Shown here: in pieces, positions 33,389 to 43,740 of the stretch
Numbering within the stretch: the first letter of the stretch is position 1
Layout of the letters: the number at the start of each line of letters is the position of its first letter
NCBI GenBank assembly: GCA_948144175.1
Contig: CANXME010000096.1
Coordinates: 62,001-126,000 of the forward strand
Direction: 5' to 3'
DNA length: 64,000 bases
From: Closterium sp. NIES-65
Taxonomy: Eukaryota; Streptophyta; Zygnematophyceae; Desmidiales; Closteriaceae
Notes under the pieces: model-generated
Database searches by the model: none
What the model was told of the DNA's origin: nothing
What the model saw: the letters and a program-made list of their open reading frames with translations, nothing else
Position numbers and translations under genes: made by a program

Positions 33389-36300
33389 ATGGCCACCCCC
33401 AATGTTCTTACCTTTGACGCTGAGGGGAGGGCCATTGACTTTGCCGTCTGGATTGAAGACCTGCAGCTGTACTTACTGTGTGATGCGATAGATGAGGTCT
33501 CTCTCTTTGACTTTGTCTCTGGCGCTGTCCCTGCCCCACCTGCTGATGCTGACTCTGCCGTTCGCTCCAAGTGGGCGACCCGCGATGCTGCTGCACGTCT
33601 TGCTGTGCGTCGCCACCTCCCTTCCTCTGAGCGTGCCCACTTTAGTCAGTGCAAGACCGCTCAGGCCTTGTACGACGCTGTAGTTGCACGCTACTCCTCC
33701 CCTTCCTCCGCTACCCTTAGCCGCCTCATGCTACCGTTTCTCTTCCCTGACCTCGCTTCCTTTCCCACTGTCGCTGACCTCGTTACCCACCTCCGTGCTA
33801 GTGACACCCGCTACCGCGCTGCCCTTCCTGCTGAGTTCCGCGCTGCGAACCCTCCTCCCATGTACATCACTCTCTACTTTCTCGTCACCCGTCTCCCTGA
33901 GTCCCTTCGTGTCGTTAGGGACCAGTTTCTCTCTGTCTGTCCCACCACTCTCACTGTCGACCTCCTTGAGGAGTCCCTGCTAGCGGCTGAGAAGAGCATT
34001 GTCGCTGTAGGGGCCTCTCGGGGTGACCCTCGCACCCCCATCTTTGAGGGGTGTGGTCCTTCCCCCCTGCTGCCCTCTGTCGCCTCTGCCGCTGCGGCCG
34101 ACCTCACTGGTTTTGAGTCGGTCGGCGCGGCGTCTGCCCCCAGCGGCAGACGCCGCGCTGGCAAGGGCAAGGGGGGCAAGGGAGCGGGTGGAGCTAGAGG
34201 GGGCGGTGGAGGAGGCGGTGGGGGTGGCGGGGGGAGTGGGGGTGGCGGTGGGGGTGGTGGCGGGAGTGGAGGTACTGGTGGCGGCGGTGGAGGCGGAGGT
34301 GGCGGCGGAGGTGGTAGCGGAGGAGGCGGTGGGAGCGGTGGGAGCGACGGTCCTGGTGGGGGAGGTGGAGGTGGAGACGGGGGTGGCGGTGGAGGCGGGG
34401 GTGGCAGTGGAGGCGGGGGTCGGAGTGGCTCGTCCCAGCGGAGCAGCTCTGGGGGTGGTCAGCGCCAGCAGCAGCAGCAGCAGCAGCCGCAGCAGCAGCC
34501 ACAGCAGCAGCAGCGCTCTCGCACCGTCCCCGCCCCTCAGCAGCTCCGTGAGTGGTACTCGCAGCGTCAGCGTGGTGGTGCGCTTGGTCCTTGCCCCTAC
34601 GTTCTCCGCACCGGTGACCGTGCAGGGGAGAGGTGTGGAGGCGCCCACACTGCCCGCCGCTGCTTTGGCCGCCTGACTGACGCCTGGCGTCAGCAATTTC
34701 CGGAGGCAGCTGAGATCCCCCGCTGGGGAGAGCTGTCTAGGGCTGGTGTAGCTATTTATGATCTTGATTTTGATGCTATTCTCTCTGCTAGGTATGCTGC
34801 GATTGGTAGTGATGAGGATGACTGTTACCGGTGTTTCCCGCCCGACCCGGGCATTGGTCCTGCCGCGTCAGGTACTAGTGAGGCTGCTGCTCTAGGTGCC
34901 AGTGCGTCTGTGCTCTCAGGTGCTGGTGAGTCTGCCCTCTCAGGTACTGTGTCGGCTTCGGCCTCTCACACCTTCACCCTTGACTCTGGAGCGTCTCGCT
35001 CCTTCTTTCGGGACCGCACCACTCTTACGCCGCTGAGTCGGCCGGTTGCGGTGTCCCTGGCTGACCCCTCTGGGGGGCCTGTCCTGTCTCGCTTCTCCAC
35101 TGTCCTCCCGTGTCCGGCGGCCCCCTCTGGCACCCTGACTGGTCTTTACCTCCCCTCGTTCTCGACGAACTTGGTGAGTGGTGCTGACCTCCAGGATGCG
35201 GGTGTCCACCAGTTCACCCCTGCTCGTCAGCGGGTGACCCACTGCACGGAGGCGGATACAGGTCGCCACCTGGCTACGTTTACACGTCGGCCAGGGTCGA
35301 GCCTGTACACTCTGACCACTGCTTCTCCTCCAGGTGCTGAGTCTGGTAGGGTCACTTCGTCTGGTCAGGTGTTTCCTGCAGCGTCCAGGTCTGGTCCTGA
35401 GTCTGCCCCCTGCTCGTGCCGTCGTCTGTCTCACGAGACCCTCCTCTGGCACCACCGCCTTGGCCACCCCTCTCTGCTTCGGCTCAGAGGCATGGCCTCG
35501 CGAGTCCTTGTGTCTGGTCTTACCCGGTCTCTCCCTCCCCTCCCTCCGGGCCCTGGCCCCACCTGTGTCCCCTGTGTCGAGGGGCGCCAGCGTGCTGCCC
35601 CTCACTCCTCCCAGTTTCCTCCGACAGAGGCCCCGTTGCAGACGCTTCACATGGATGTGTGGGGCCCAGCCCGCGTCCGTGGACAGGGTCAGGAGCGCTA
35701 CTTCCTGCTGGTGGTTGACGACTACTCGCGTTACACCACAGTCTTCCCCTTGCGCAGCAAGGGTGAGGTCACTGCGGTGTTGATCGACTGGATCCGCGCA
35801 GCTCGTCTCCAGCTTCGGAGGAGCTTTGGCTCTGACTTCCCTGTTTTGCGTCTGCACTCGGACAGAGGCGGAGAGTTCTCCTCTGCCCTCCTGAGTGCCT
35901 ACTGTCGTGCGCGAGGCATCCGTCAGTCCTTCACGCTTCCGGACTCACCGCAGCAGAATGGGATTGCTGAGCGCCGCATTGGCATGGTCATGGACGTCGC
36001 TCGTACGTCCATGATGCATGCGGCTGCTCCCCATTTTCTGTGGCCGTTTGCGGTCAGGTACGCTGCGCACCAGATCAACCTCCACCCCAGGGTCTCTCGA
36101 CCGGAGACCTCCCCAGCCCTGCTGTGGACGGGGAAGGTTGGCGATGCGTCGGCGTTCCGGGTCTGGGGATCTCGGGCGTTTGTTCGCGACCTGTCTGCGG
36201 ACAAGCTGTCCCCTCGTGCTTCTCCCTGCGTCTTTCTGGGGTTCCCCCCCGACGCCCCTGGGTGGCAGTTTTACCACCCCACCTCTCGACGTGTTCTGTC

Positions 36301-39300
36301 CTCCCAGGACGTCACGTTCGACGAGTCGGTACCCTACTACCGCCTCTTCCCCTACCGCACTCCGTCCCTCCCCCCACCCCCGCTCTTCTTGGTACCAGGT
36401 CCCCCCCCGGTAGTCCCCCTCCCCCCTCAGGGTCCTGCCCCTTCAGGTGTGTCCCAGGTAGACGCGGTCGAGCCTGTCGAGGTCACTGGTGACTCTGGTG
36501 CTGCTGCGGGAGCTGAGCCTGGGGGTGCGGAGTCTGGGGGTGCTGAGCCTGGAGGTGCCGAGTCTGGGGGTGCTGAGCCTGGGGGTGCTGAGCCTGGGGG
36601 TGCTGTGCCTGGGGGTGCTGAGCCTGGAGGTGCCGAGTCTGGGGGTGCTGTGCCTGGGGGTGCTGAGCCTGGGGGTGCTGAGCCTGGGGGTGCTGAGCCT
36701 GGGGGTGCCGTGCCTGGGGGTGCTGTGTCTAGGGGTGCTGAGCCTGGAGGTGCTGTGCCTGGGGGTGCTTCGTCTCGCCGGGAGCCACTCTCCCCACAGG
36801 AGCTGCGTGAGTGGTTTGCCGGGCGCTGGAGGCGTGCTGCTGGTGCTGGTGGTTCTTCGACTGCAGAGGGTACTGCTGCTGCGCGCCCCGCCGGCGCTCG
36901 TACTGTGGGTGCTGGAGCTGCTGAGTCTGAGAGTTCTCCTGGAGCTGGTCCTGCTGAGGGTATTGGCGCTGAGCCTGCCGTTGGCGGCCCGACTGACAGT
37001 GCTCCTGGTGCTGCGGCTGGAGGTTCTGGAGCTTCTGGTGGTGCTGCTGGAGGTGCTGCTGGAGTGGGTGCTCCTGCCGGGGCTGCTGGTGCTGTTCCTG
37101 CTGTTTCTAGCGTCGCCGCGCGGCCCCGACCGTACTTCGTTCCGCTCCTGCAGCAGGTTCTTGGTCTTACACCTCCTCCTCCTCCCTTAGAGGGTCCGCA
37201 GCCTGTCCGGTCACAGCCACAGCTACAGCCTGCCTCCCCTTTGCCTGCTCCTTCTCCCTACGCTGGTCCGACTGGAGGTCTTACTGAGCGTCGTGAGCCT
37301 GCGTCTCGTCCTGTGTCGCCTGTTCGTACTGAGCGCGCTAGTGGTCGCGGGTCGCGTCAGCGTCCTCCTCCTGTCCCTGGCACGCACCGGATGTCACTGC
37401 GTCCGTCCACTGCTCCTCTGCGTGCCCCTTTGCCTTCTCCTCCTGCTTCCTCTCTTCCTGCTCTTGCCGACCCGGAGTCGGACGCTCTTCGTGCTGCCAG
37501 TCCTACTGTCACGCGTCTCCTGGCTACTGCTGTCACTGACCCCTCCTTCGAGTCGTCTGCTGCGTCTGCCCTTGTCACTGAGCTTGTCGACTTTGCTGCG
37601 CGCTGTCGTCTAGACTACGCTGCTCGTCTTGTCACTGAGTCTGAGTCCGCCTGTCCTCCGTCCGTCGGGGGTGAGTGTGCCCTTGGCACGGACGTCCTTG
37701 AGGACAGGCAGGAGGAGTTCCAGTGTCTGGCCGCCGCTTCACCTCGTCTCGCGTCTGTACTGCTAGCCCCTGAGGGAGACCCGGATGCACCAGACATCCC
37801 GACTCCGCGCTCTTACGCGGAGGCGATAGAGGGTCCCTACTCCTCTCAGTGGCAGGCAGCTATGGATGCAGAGATGGCTTCCTGGAAGTCCACAGGCACC
37901 TACGTTGACGCTGTTCCCCCTCCTGGGGCGAACATCGTCAGTGGCATGTGGATTTTCAGGGTGAAGCGGCCGCCGGGTTCTCCGCCTGTCTTCAAGGCGC
38001 GTTACGTGGCTCGTGGCTTCAGTCAGCGGCAGGGGGTTGACTACTTTCAGACCTTCTCCCCCACCCCGAAGATGACCACTCTTCGGGTTCTGCTACACGT
38101 TGCTGCTCACCGTGACTACGAGCTGCACTCTCTCGACTTCAGCACAGCTTTCTTGCAGGGCAGCCTGCACGAGGAGATCTGGCTGCGTCGCCCACCTGGC
38201 TTCACTGGGTCTTTCCCTCCTGGTACCCAGTGGAGTCTCCGGCGTCCAGTCTACGGTCTCCGCCAGGCGCCACGTGAGTGGCACGACACACTGAGGACTA
38301 CGCTCGCGGCACTTGGGTTTGCTCCTTCCACTGCCGACCCGTCGCTGTTTCTGCGCACCGACACCTCTCTGCCGCCGTTCTACATCCTCGTGTACGTCGA
38401 CGACTTGGTCTTTGCCACAGCTGACACTGCTGGACTCGCCTACGTGAAGTCCGAGCTGCAGAAGAGACACACGTGCACTGACCTGGGTGAACTGCGCAGC
38501 TACCTTGGCTTGCAGATCACCCGGGACAGAGCACGCCGCACCATTACCCTGACTCAGTCACACATGGTGCAGCAGGTCCTTCAGCGCTTCGGCTTCACGT
38601 ACTCCTCGCCTCAGGCCACTCCTCTGCCTACTCGCCACTCGCTCTCAGCTCTGCCTTCGGATGAGTCCGTAGAGTCGAGTGGCCCGTTTGCAGAGCTTGT
38701 TGGCTGCCTCATGTACCTGATGACCTGCACACGACCTGACCTCGCATACCCTCTTAGCATTCTCGCACGCTTTGTTGCTCCTGGGAGACACCGACCAGAG
38801 CACATGGCTGCAGCGAAGAGGGTGTTGTGCTACTTGTGCAGTACGTCGGGCATGGGGCTAGTGCTTGGAGGGCGCAGTCCAGTGGTCCTCACTGGGCACG
38901 CAGACGCTTCTTGGGCTGACGACCAGGCTACGCAGCGGTCGTCACAGGGTTACACCTTCAGCCTTGGTTCCGGCTCTGTCTCGTGGCGGGCTACCCGCTC
39001 GTCTTCTGTTCTCGGCTCCAGTTGTGAGGCTGAGATCTACGCTGGGGCTATGGCTGCACAGGAGTTACGCTGGCTCACCTACCTGCTGACCGACCTTGGA
39101 GAGCAGCCTCGTTCTCCTCCAGTCCTGTACGTAGACAACAAGGCCATGCTGGCCTTGTGTCGAGAACAGCGACTGGAGCACAGAACGAAGCACATTGCTC
39201 TTCGCTACTTTCTTGCTCGTGAGCTACAGCAGCGTGGACAGCTGCGACTTGCGTACGTGGCCTCTGAGGCCAACACTGCTGATGTCTTCACCAAGGCACT

Positions 39301-39376
39301 TGCGCCTTGTGATCATCAGCGTTGCTGCACGCAGTTGGGTCTTGTGCCTGTCTTGCCTCACTTGCTCTCCTCTTGA
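33389..39376 (+). CDS. Copia Gag-Pol polyprotein, intact (element C)
   Basis: 1995 residues. The start is MATPNVLTFDAEGRA at 33389, the start shared by all copies here; the open frame extends 37 residues upstream in repeat sequence. Order: Gag (1-260, UBN2-like, with PIFEGC); Gly-rich tract (about 268-350) and Gln run; a divergent zinc knuckle (RCGGAHTARRC, about 415); protease with DSGAS (about 531); HHCC zinc-binding pre-integrase region with HHRLGHP and CVPCVEG (about 690-735); integrase core (755-940) with D in VVDDYSRY, LHSDRGGEF and the E in NGIAERRIG; a GGAEP/GGAES spacer (about 1035-1130) and a long Pro/Ala/Ser linker; RVT_2 reverse transcriptase (about 1500-1760) with YVDDLVFA at 1669; RNase H (about 1830-1960) with GHADASWADD and SSCEAEIYA. 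The protein packages, copies and integrates the element RNA. All catalytic motifs look intact. Confidence 0.95.
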   Translation: MATPNVLTFDAEGRAIDFAVWIEDLQLYLLCDAIDEVSLFDFVSGAVPAPPADADSAVRSKWATRDAAARLAVRRHLPSSERAHFSQCKTAQALYDAVVARYSSPSSATLSRLMLPFLFPDLASFPTVADLVTHLRASDTRYRAALPAEFRAANPPPMYITLYFLVTRLPESLRVVRDQFLSVCPTTLTVDLLEESLLAAEKSIVAVGASRGDPRTPIFEGCGPSPLLPSVASAAAADLTGFESVGAASAPSGRRRAGKGKGGKGAGGARGGGGGGGGGGGGSGGGGGGGGGSGGTGGGGGGGGGGGGGSGGGGGSGGSDGPGGGGGGGDGGGGGGGGGSGGGGRSGSSQRSSSGGGQRQQQQQQQPQQQPQQQQRSRTVPAPQQLREWYSQRQRGGALGPCPYVLRTGDRAGERCGGAHTARRCFGRLTDAWRQQFPEAAEIPRWGELSRAGVAIYDLDFDAILSARYAAIGSDEDDCYRCFPPDPGIGPAASGTSEAAALGASASVLSGAGESALSGTVSASASHTFTLDSGASRSFFRDRTTLTPLSRPVAVSLADPSGGPVLSRFSTVLPCPAAPSGTLTGLYLPSFSTNLVSGADLQDAGVHQFTPARQRVTHCTEADTGRHLATFTRRPGSSLYTLTTASPPGAESGRVTSSGQVFPAASRSGPESAPCSCRRLSHETLLWHHRLGHPSLLRLRGMASRVLVSGLTRSLPPLPPGPGPTCVPCVEGRQRAAPHSSQFPPTEAPLQTLHMDVWGPARVRGQGQERYFLLVVDDYSRYTTVFPLRSKGEVTAVLIDWIRAARLQLRRSFGSDFPVLRLHSDRGGEFSSALLSAYCRARGIRQSFTLPDSPQQNGIAERRIGMVMDVARTSMMHAAAPHFLWPFAVRYAAHQINLHPRVSRPETSPALLWTGKVGDASAFRVWGSRAFVRDLSADKLSPRASPCVFLGFPPDAPGWQFYHPTSRRVLSSQDVTFDESVPYYRLFPYRTPSLPPPPLFLVPGPPPVVPLPPQGPAPSGVSQVDAVEPVEVTGDSGAAAGAEPGGAESGGAEPGGAESGGAEPGGAEPGGAVPGGAEPGGAESGGAVPGGAEPGGAEPGGAEPGGAVPGGAVSRGAEPGGAVPGGASSRREPLSPQELREWFAGRWRRAAGAGGSSTAEGTAAARPAGARTVGAGAAESESSPGAGPAEGIGAEPAVGGPTDSAPGAAAGGSGASGGAAGGAAGVGAPAGAAGAVPAVSSVAARPRPYFVPLLQQVLGLTPPPPPLEGPQPVRSQPQLQPASPLPAPSPYAGPTGGLTERREPASRPVSPVRTERASGRGSRQRPPPVPGTHRMSLRPSTAPLRAPLPSPPASSLPALADPESDALRAASPTVTRLLATAVTDPSFESSAASALVTELVDFAARCRLDYAARLVTESESACPPSVGGECALGTDVLEDRQEEFQCLAAASPRLASVLLAPEGDPDAPDIPTPRSYAEAIEGPYSSQWQAAMDAEMASWKSTGTYVDAVPPPGANIVSGMWIFRVKRPPGSPPVFKARYVARGFSQRQGVDYFQTFSPTPKMTTLRVLLHVAAHRDYELHSLDFSTAFLQGSLHEEIWLRRPPGFTGSFPPGTQWSLRRPVYGLRQAPREWHDTLRTTLAALGFAPSTADPSLFLRTDTSLPPFYILVYVDDLVFATADTAGLAYVKSELQKRHTCTDLGELRSYLGLQITRDRARRTITLTQSHMVQQVLQRFGFTYSSPQATPLPTRHSLSALPSDESVESSGPFAELVGCLMYLMTCTRPDLAYPLSILARFVAPGRHRPEHMAAAKRVLCYLCSTSGMGLVLGGRSPVVLTGHADASWADDQATQRSSQGYTFSLGSGSVSWRATRSSSVLGSSCEAEIYAGAMAAQELRWLTYLLTDLGEQPRSPPVLYVDNKAMLALCREQRLEHRTKHIALRYFLARELQQRGQLRLAYVASEANTADVFTKALAPCDHQRCCTQLGLVPVLPHLLSS

Positions 39377-39573
39377 CCTTGCTTGTACTTTCGCATATAT
39401 ATACTCTTGCTCTTGTATATCTCTATATATGATCTTGCATGTGAACTGGCCTTGTGGCCTTTGAACTTGTGCTCGGAATGCGTGGTGACTTTGTGATCCA
39501 CCCTGAGCTTTGCTTTGCTTTGCTTGACTGGTCTTGTGACCCCTTGTTCTCCCCCACTTTGCCTATGGGGGTG

Positions 39574-39704
39574 TGTCAGAACTTATAGCTTACTTGTTTC
39601 TGTAGGCTATAGTGGGGTATCCCATAGGGGGTACACCCAATTAGGGTTTCCTATTTGTACTCACTTCGTTCATAGTCATTTCATTCTCGTTCTTTGTTTC
39701 CACA
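39574..39704 (+). repeat. 3' LTR of copia C
   Basis: 131 bp, no difference from the 5' LTR seen. Followed by the CAGGG target duplication. Confidence 0.95.
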
Positions 39705-42700
39705 CAGGGGAGGTTGGTGATGCGTCGGTGTTGCGGGTCTGGGGTTCTCGTGCCTTTGTCCGCGATACCACCGCGGACAAGCTCTCCGCCCGCGCTGTTC
39801 CCTGTGTCTTCCTTGGCTTTGTCCCTGACGCGCCTGGTTGGCAGTTTTACCACCCCACCTCGCGTCGTGTCTTCCCCTCTCAGGACGTCACGTTCGACGA
39901 GTCGGTTCCCTTTTACCGTCTCTTCCCCTACCGCACTGCCCCTCTCTCCCCCCCGCCGCTCTTCCTTGCTCCAAGTGCTCCCCAGGTAGACCCCCTCCCC
40001 GCTCCCGACCCTGCTCCTTCAGGTGTGTCTCAGGTAGACCCTCCTCCCTTGACTGCGCCGGTGACTCAGGGCCTGCTGAAGGTGGTCCTGCTCGGGGTGC
40101 TGCTTCTGGGGGTGCTAAGCCTGGGGGTGCGGAGCCTGGGGGTGCTGAGCCTGGGGGTGCGGAGCCTGGGGGTGCTGAGCCTGGGGGCGCGGAGCCTGGA
40201 GGCTGAGCCTTGGCGTGAGGAGTCTGGGGGTGCTGAGCCTGGGGGTACTGAGTCTGGGGGTGCTGCACCTGGGGGCGCTGAGGCGTCTGGTGAGCAGTCT
40301 CCCTGGAGCGGCCGCCTCCGTAGTCGCTCCGCTGGTGCCTCGCCGCTGGCCTCTCGTTGTCGTCTCCCTCTCTCCCCACAGCATCTGCGTGAGTGGTACG
40401 TTACCCGTCAGGCTCGAGCTGCTGGAGCTGGGGGCCCTGCTGCGGGAGGTGCTGGTCTTGGAGGCACTGGCGCCGGCGCTGTCCCTCTCTCCCCACAGCA
40501 GCTGCGTGAGTGGTACGTTAGCCGTCAAGGTCGCGCTGCTGGCGCTAGGAGCCCTGCTGCGGGAGGCGCTGGAGCTGGTGACTCTACTACTGGAGTTGTT
40601 TCTACTGGTGTTCCCGGAGCAGCTGGTCTTGGAGGTGCTCGTACTGGAGGTACTGGAGCTGGTGGGACTGGAGGTCCTGCTGGACCTGGAGGTGCTGCTG
40701 TCGACTCTGACGTTGGGGGCCCTGGAGCTGGAGGTGCCGGTTATGGGGGTGCTACTACTGGTGGCGGTGGAGCTGGAGGTTCTGGAGCTGCTGCGGGTGC
40801 TGGCGCTGGAGGTTCTGGAGCTGTTGGAGGTGCTGGCGCTGGTGGCACTGGAGCTGGAGGGTGTGGAGCTGCTGCGGGTGCTGGCGCTGGAGATTCTAGA
40901 GCTGTTGGAAGTGCTGGCGCTGGTGGCGCTGGAGCTGGAGGTTCTAGAGCTGCTGCGGGTGCTGGCGCTGAAGGTTCTGGAGCTATTGGAGGTGCTAGCG
41001 CTGGTAGCTCTGGAGCTGGAGGTTCTGGAGCTGCTGCGGGTGCTGGCGCTGGGGGTTTTAGAGCTGCAGGAGGTGCTGGAGCTACAGGTGCTGGTGGCAC
41101 TGCACCGCCGCCCCTGTTCTTTGCCCCGCCGTCACCTTCGTCTCTGCCACCGCCTGGCTCCGTGCTTTGCCAGGTTCTTAGCCTCTCGTCTTCTAATGGT
41201 CTTCCGTTACAGCCTGGCTCACCGCTGCATGCTCCTTCACCTTACACTGAGCTAACAGGCGGTCTTGCTGAGCGTCGTGAGCCTGCGTCTCCTCCAGTCT
41301 CGCCTGTTCGCACTGTCCACACTGGTCGTATTGGTCGTCGTGTTCCTCGTGAGCGTGCGCCGACTGTCCCCGGCACACACCTCATGGCCCTGCGTCCTTC
41401 CTCTGCTCCGCAGCGTGTTCCCTTGCCGTCCCCTCCTACGTCTTCTCTATCTGACGGTCCAGAGCCTGAGTCTGACCGCGCTCGTGCTGCTCACCCTACT
41501 GTCACGCGTCTGCTCGCCACTGTTGTCACTGACCCGTCGTTTGAGTCTGCTGCTGCGTCTGCCTTTGTCGCTAAGCTTGTTGACTTTGCTGCTGCCTGTC
41601 GTCTAGACTACGCCGCTAGTCTTGTTGCTGAGTCTGAGTCTGTCTGTCCTCCGTCCGTCGGGGGTGAGTTTGCTCTTGGCACGGACGTCTTTGAGGACAG
41701 GCAGGAGGACCTTGAGTGTCTTGCAGCCGCTGCGCCTCATCTCGTGTCCATGCTGCTTGCCCCTGAGGGAGACCCGGATGCACCAGACATCCCGACTCCG
41801 CGTTCTTACGGTGAGACGATCGTGGGTCCCTACTCCTCTCAATGGCAGACAGCCATGGACGCAGAGATGACATCCTGGAAGTCCACTGGCACTTACGTCG
41901 ATGAAGTCCCCCCTCCTGGGGCGAACATCGTCGATGGCATGTGGATTTTCAAGGTGAAGCGGCCGCCAGGTTCTCCACTTGTCTTCAAGGCTCGTTACGT
42001 TGCTCGAGGATTCAGTCAGCGAGAGGGAGTCGACTTCTTCCAGACCTTCTCTCCCACCCCGAAGATGACCACTCTTCGGGTGCTGCTGCACGTTACTTCT
42101 CAGCGTGACTACGAGCTTCACTCTCTTGAATTCAGCACAGCCTTCTTACAGGGGAGCCTGCATGAGGAGATCTGGCTCCGCCGCCCACCTGGCTTCACTG
42201 GGTCGTTCCCTCCTGGTACCCAGTGGAGCCTCCGGCGGCCAGTCTACGGTCTCCGCCAGGCACCGCGTGAGTGGCACGACCCACTGAGGACGACACTTGC
42301 GGCTCTTGGGTTTGCTCCGTCAACTGCTGACCCGTCGCTGTTTCTGCGCAACGACACTTCGCTGCCGCCGTTCTACATCCTCGTGTACGTCCACGACTTG
42401 GTATTTGCCACTGCTGACACTGAGGCTCTCACCCTGGTGAAGTCGGAGCTGCAGAAGAGACATACGTGCATAGACCTGGGTGAGCTGCGCAGTTTCCTTG
42501 GCTTGCAGATCACCCGGGTCAGAGCACGCCGCACCATCACACTGACGAGTCACACATGGTGCAGCAGGTCCTTCAGCGCTTCGGCTTCACCTGGTCCTCG
42601 GCACAGGCCACTCCTCTTGCTACTGGTCACTCGCTCTCAGCTCCACCTTCGGACGAGTCCGTAGAGCCGACTGGTCCTTACCCAGAGCTAGTGGGCTGCC

Positions 42701-43362
42701 TCATGTACCTAATGACCTGCACTCGTCCTGACCTTGCGTACCCTCTTGGCCTTCTGGCTCACTACGTGGCTCCTGGTTGGCACCGAAAGGTGCACATGGA
42801 TGCTGCTAAGAGGGTACTACTCTACTTGTGCAGTACATCGGGAATGGGGCTCGTGCTCGGAGGACGGGGCGACGTTGTCCTCACTGGTCACTCAGACGCT
42901 TCTTGGGTTGACGACTTGGCTACGCAGCGGTCGTCGCAGGGTTACACCTTCAGCCTTGGCTCTGGCTCTGTTTCTTGGCGATCTACACGCTCTTCCTCTG
43001 TTCTCAGCTCCAGTTGCGAGGCTGAAATCTACGCCACAGCCATGGCTGCACAGGAGTTACGCTGGCTTACTTACCTGCTGACCGACTTGGGAGAGCGGCC
43101 TCGTTCTCCTCCAGTGCTGTACGTAGACAACAAGGCCGCCATTGCCTTGTGTCAGGAGCACAGACTAGAGCACAGAACGAAGCACATCGCTCTGCGTTAC
43201 TTCCTTGCTCGAGAGTTGCAGCAGCGTGGTCAGCTTCGTCTTGCTCACGTGGCCACTCAGGCCAACACTGCTGATATATTCACCAAGGCACTTCCGCCAG
43301 GTAATCATCAGCGCTTTTGTACTTTGTTGGGCCTTGTGCCTACGCTTCCTCACTTGCTGTAG
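39705..43362 (+). pseudogene. Pol 3' part of copia A (integrase end, RT, RNase H), disrupted
   Basis: Continues the integrase of A after the insertion of C (VGDASVLRVWGSRAFV), then a Pro-rich linker, GGAEP-type repeats and very long Gly/Ala repeats (40400-41100), then RVT_2 and RNase H to a stop at about 43360. Defects: the repeat region changes frame near 40050 and back near 40205; the RT active site reads YVHDLVFA instead of YVDD (Asp to His); a one-base deletion near 42550 breaks the frame before MVQQVLQRFGF. RNase H is otherwise well kept (GHSDASWVDD, SSCEAEIYA). The protein cannot be made whole. Confidence 0.9.
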
Positions 43363-43607
43363 GCTTTGCCTGTACTGTGATCTATATATATATGTATATA
43401 TATATATATACCTGCATGCTTGATCCTGGTAGGTAGAGATCACTGTGCTGTTGTTGTTACATATATACCTCTGCATGTGAACTGGCCTTGTGGCCCTTTA
43501 CTTGTGCTCACTGTGTATGGTGACGTTGTGATCCACCCTGAGCTTGCTTTGCTTCTCTTGACTGGTCTTGTGACCCCTTGCTCTCCCCCACTTTGCCTAT
43601 GGGGGTG

Positions 43608-43740
43608 TGTTAAATTATATGCATGTCATATATGTGTAGGCTGTAGTGGGGTAGCCAATATGTGGTACAACCCCATTAGGGTTTCATATTTGTACCAAAC
43701 CCTCATCTGGTCAATTCATTCCTGCCACTAGATTCTAACA
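43608..43740 (+). repeat. 3' LTR of copia A
   Basis: 133 bp, begins TGTTAAATTATATGC, followed by TTTTT. About 7 percent diverged from the 5' LTR. Confidence 0.92.

Larger units (their letters stand above)
32252..39704 (+). mobile_element. Complete Ty1/copia retrotransposon C
   Basis: 7453 bp with two 131-bp LTRs (32252-32382, 39574-39704) that I read as identical. A CAGGG target duplication flanks them (32247-32251, 39705-39709). The sequence joined across the duplication restores the coding sequence of copia A (GGTGGACAGGG then GAGGTTGGTGATGCG), proving insertion into A. The PBS at 32383 (TGGAATCAGAGCAGGTTC) fits initiator tRNA-Met priming; the polypurine tract is 39562-39573. A single open polyprotein fills the interior. 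Identical LTRs and an intact frame make it the youngest and the only candidate active element in the window. Confidence 0.96.
29870..43740 (+). mobile_element. Ty1/copia retrotransposon A (old, defective; host of B and C)
   Basis: Two 133-bp LTRs (29870-30002, 43608-43740) begin TG and end CA and are flanked by TTTTT on both sides (29865-29869, 43741-43745), so these are the true ends. The LTRs differ at about nine positions, marking it as the oldest member of this nest. A PBS-like TGATTTCAGAGC starts at 30003 and a polypurine tract CTATGGGGGTG precedes the 3' LTR. Gag and protease are missing: integrase sequence begins only about 190 bp after the PBS. The remaining pol is split by elements B and C. 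Confidence 0.92.

Noticed and set aside
36489-37190. LGVLSLGV-type hydrophobic protein in an alternative frame of the copia spacer
   Set aside because: It is a frame shadow of the GGAEP repeat; the polyprotein frame is continuous through it in element C.
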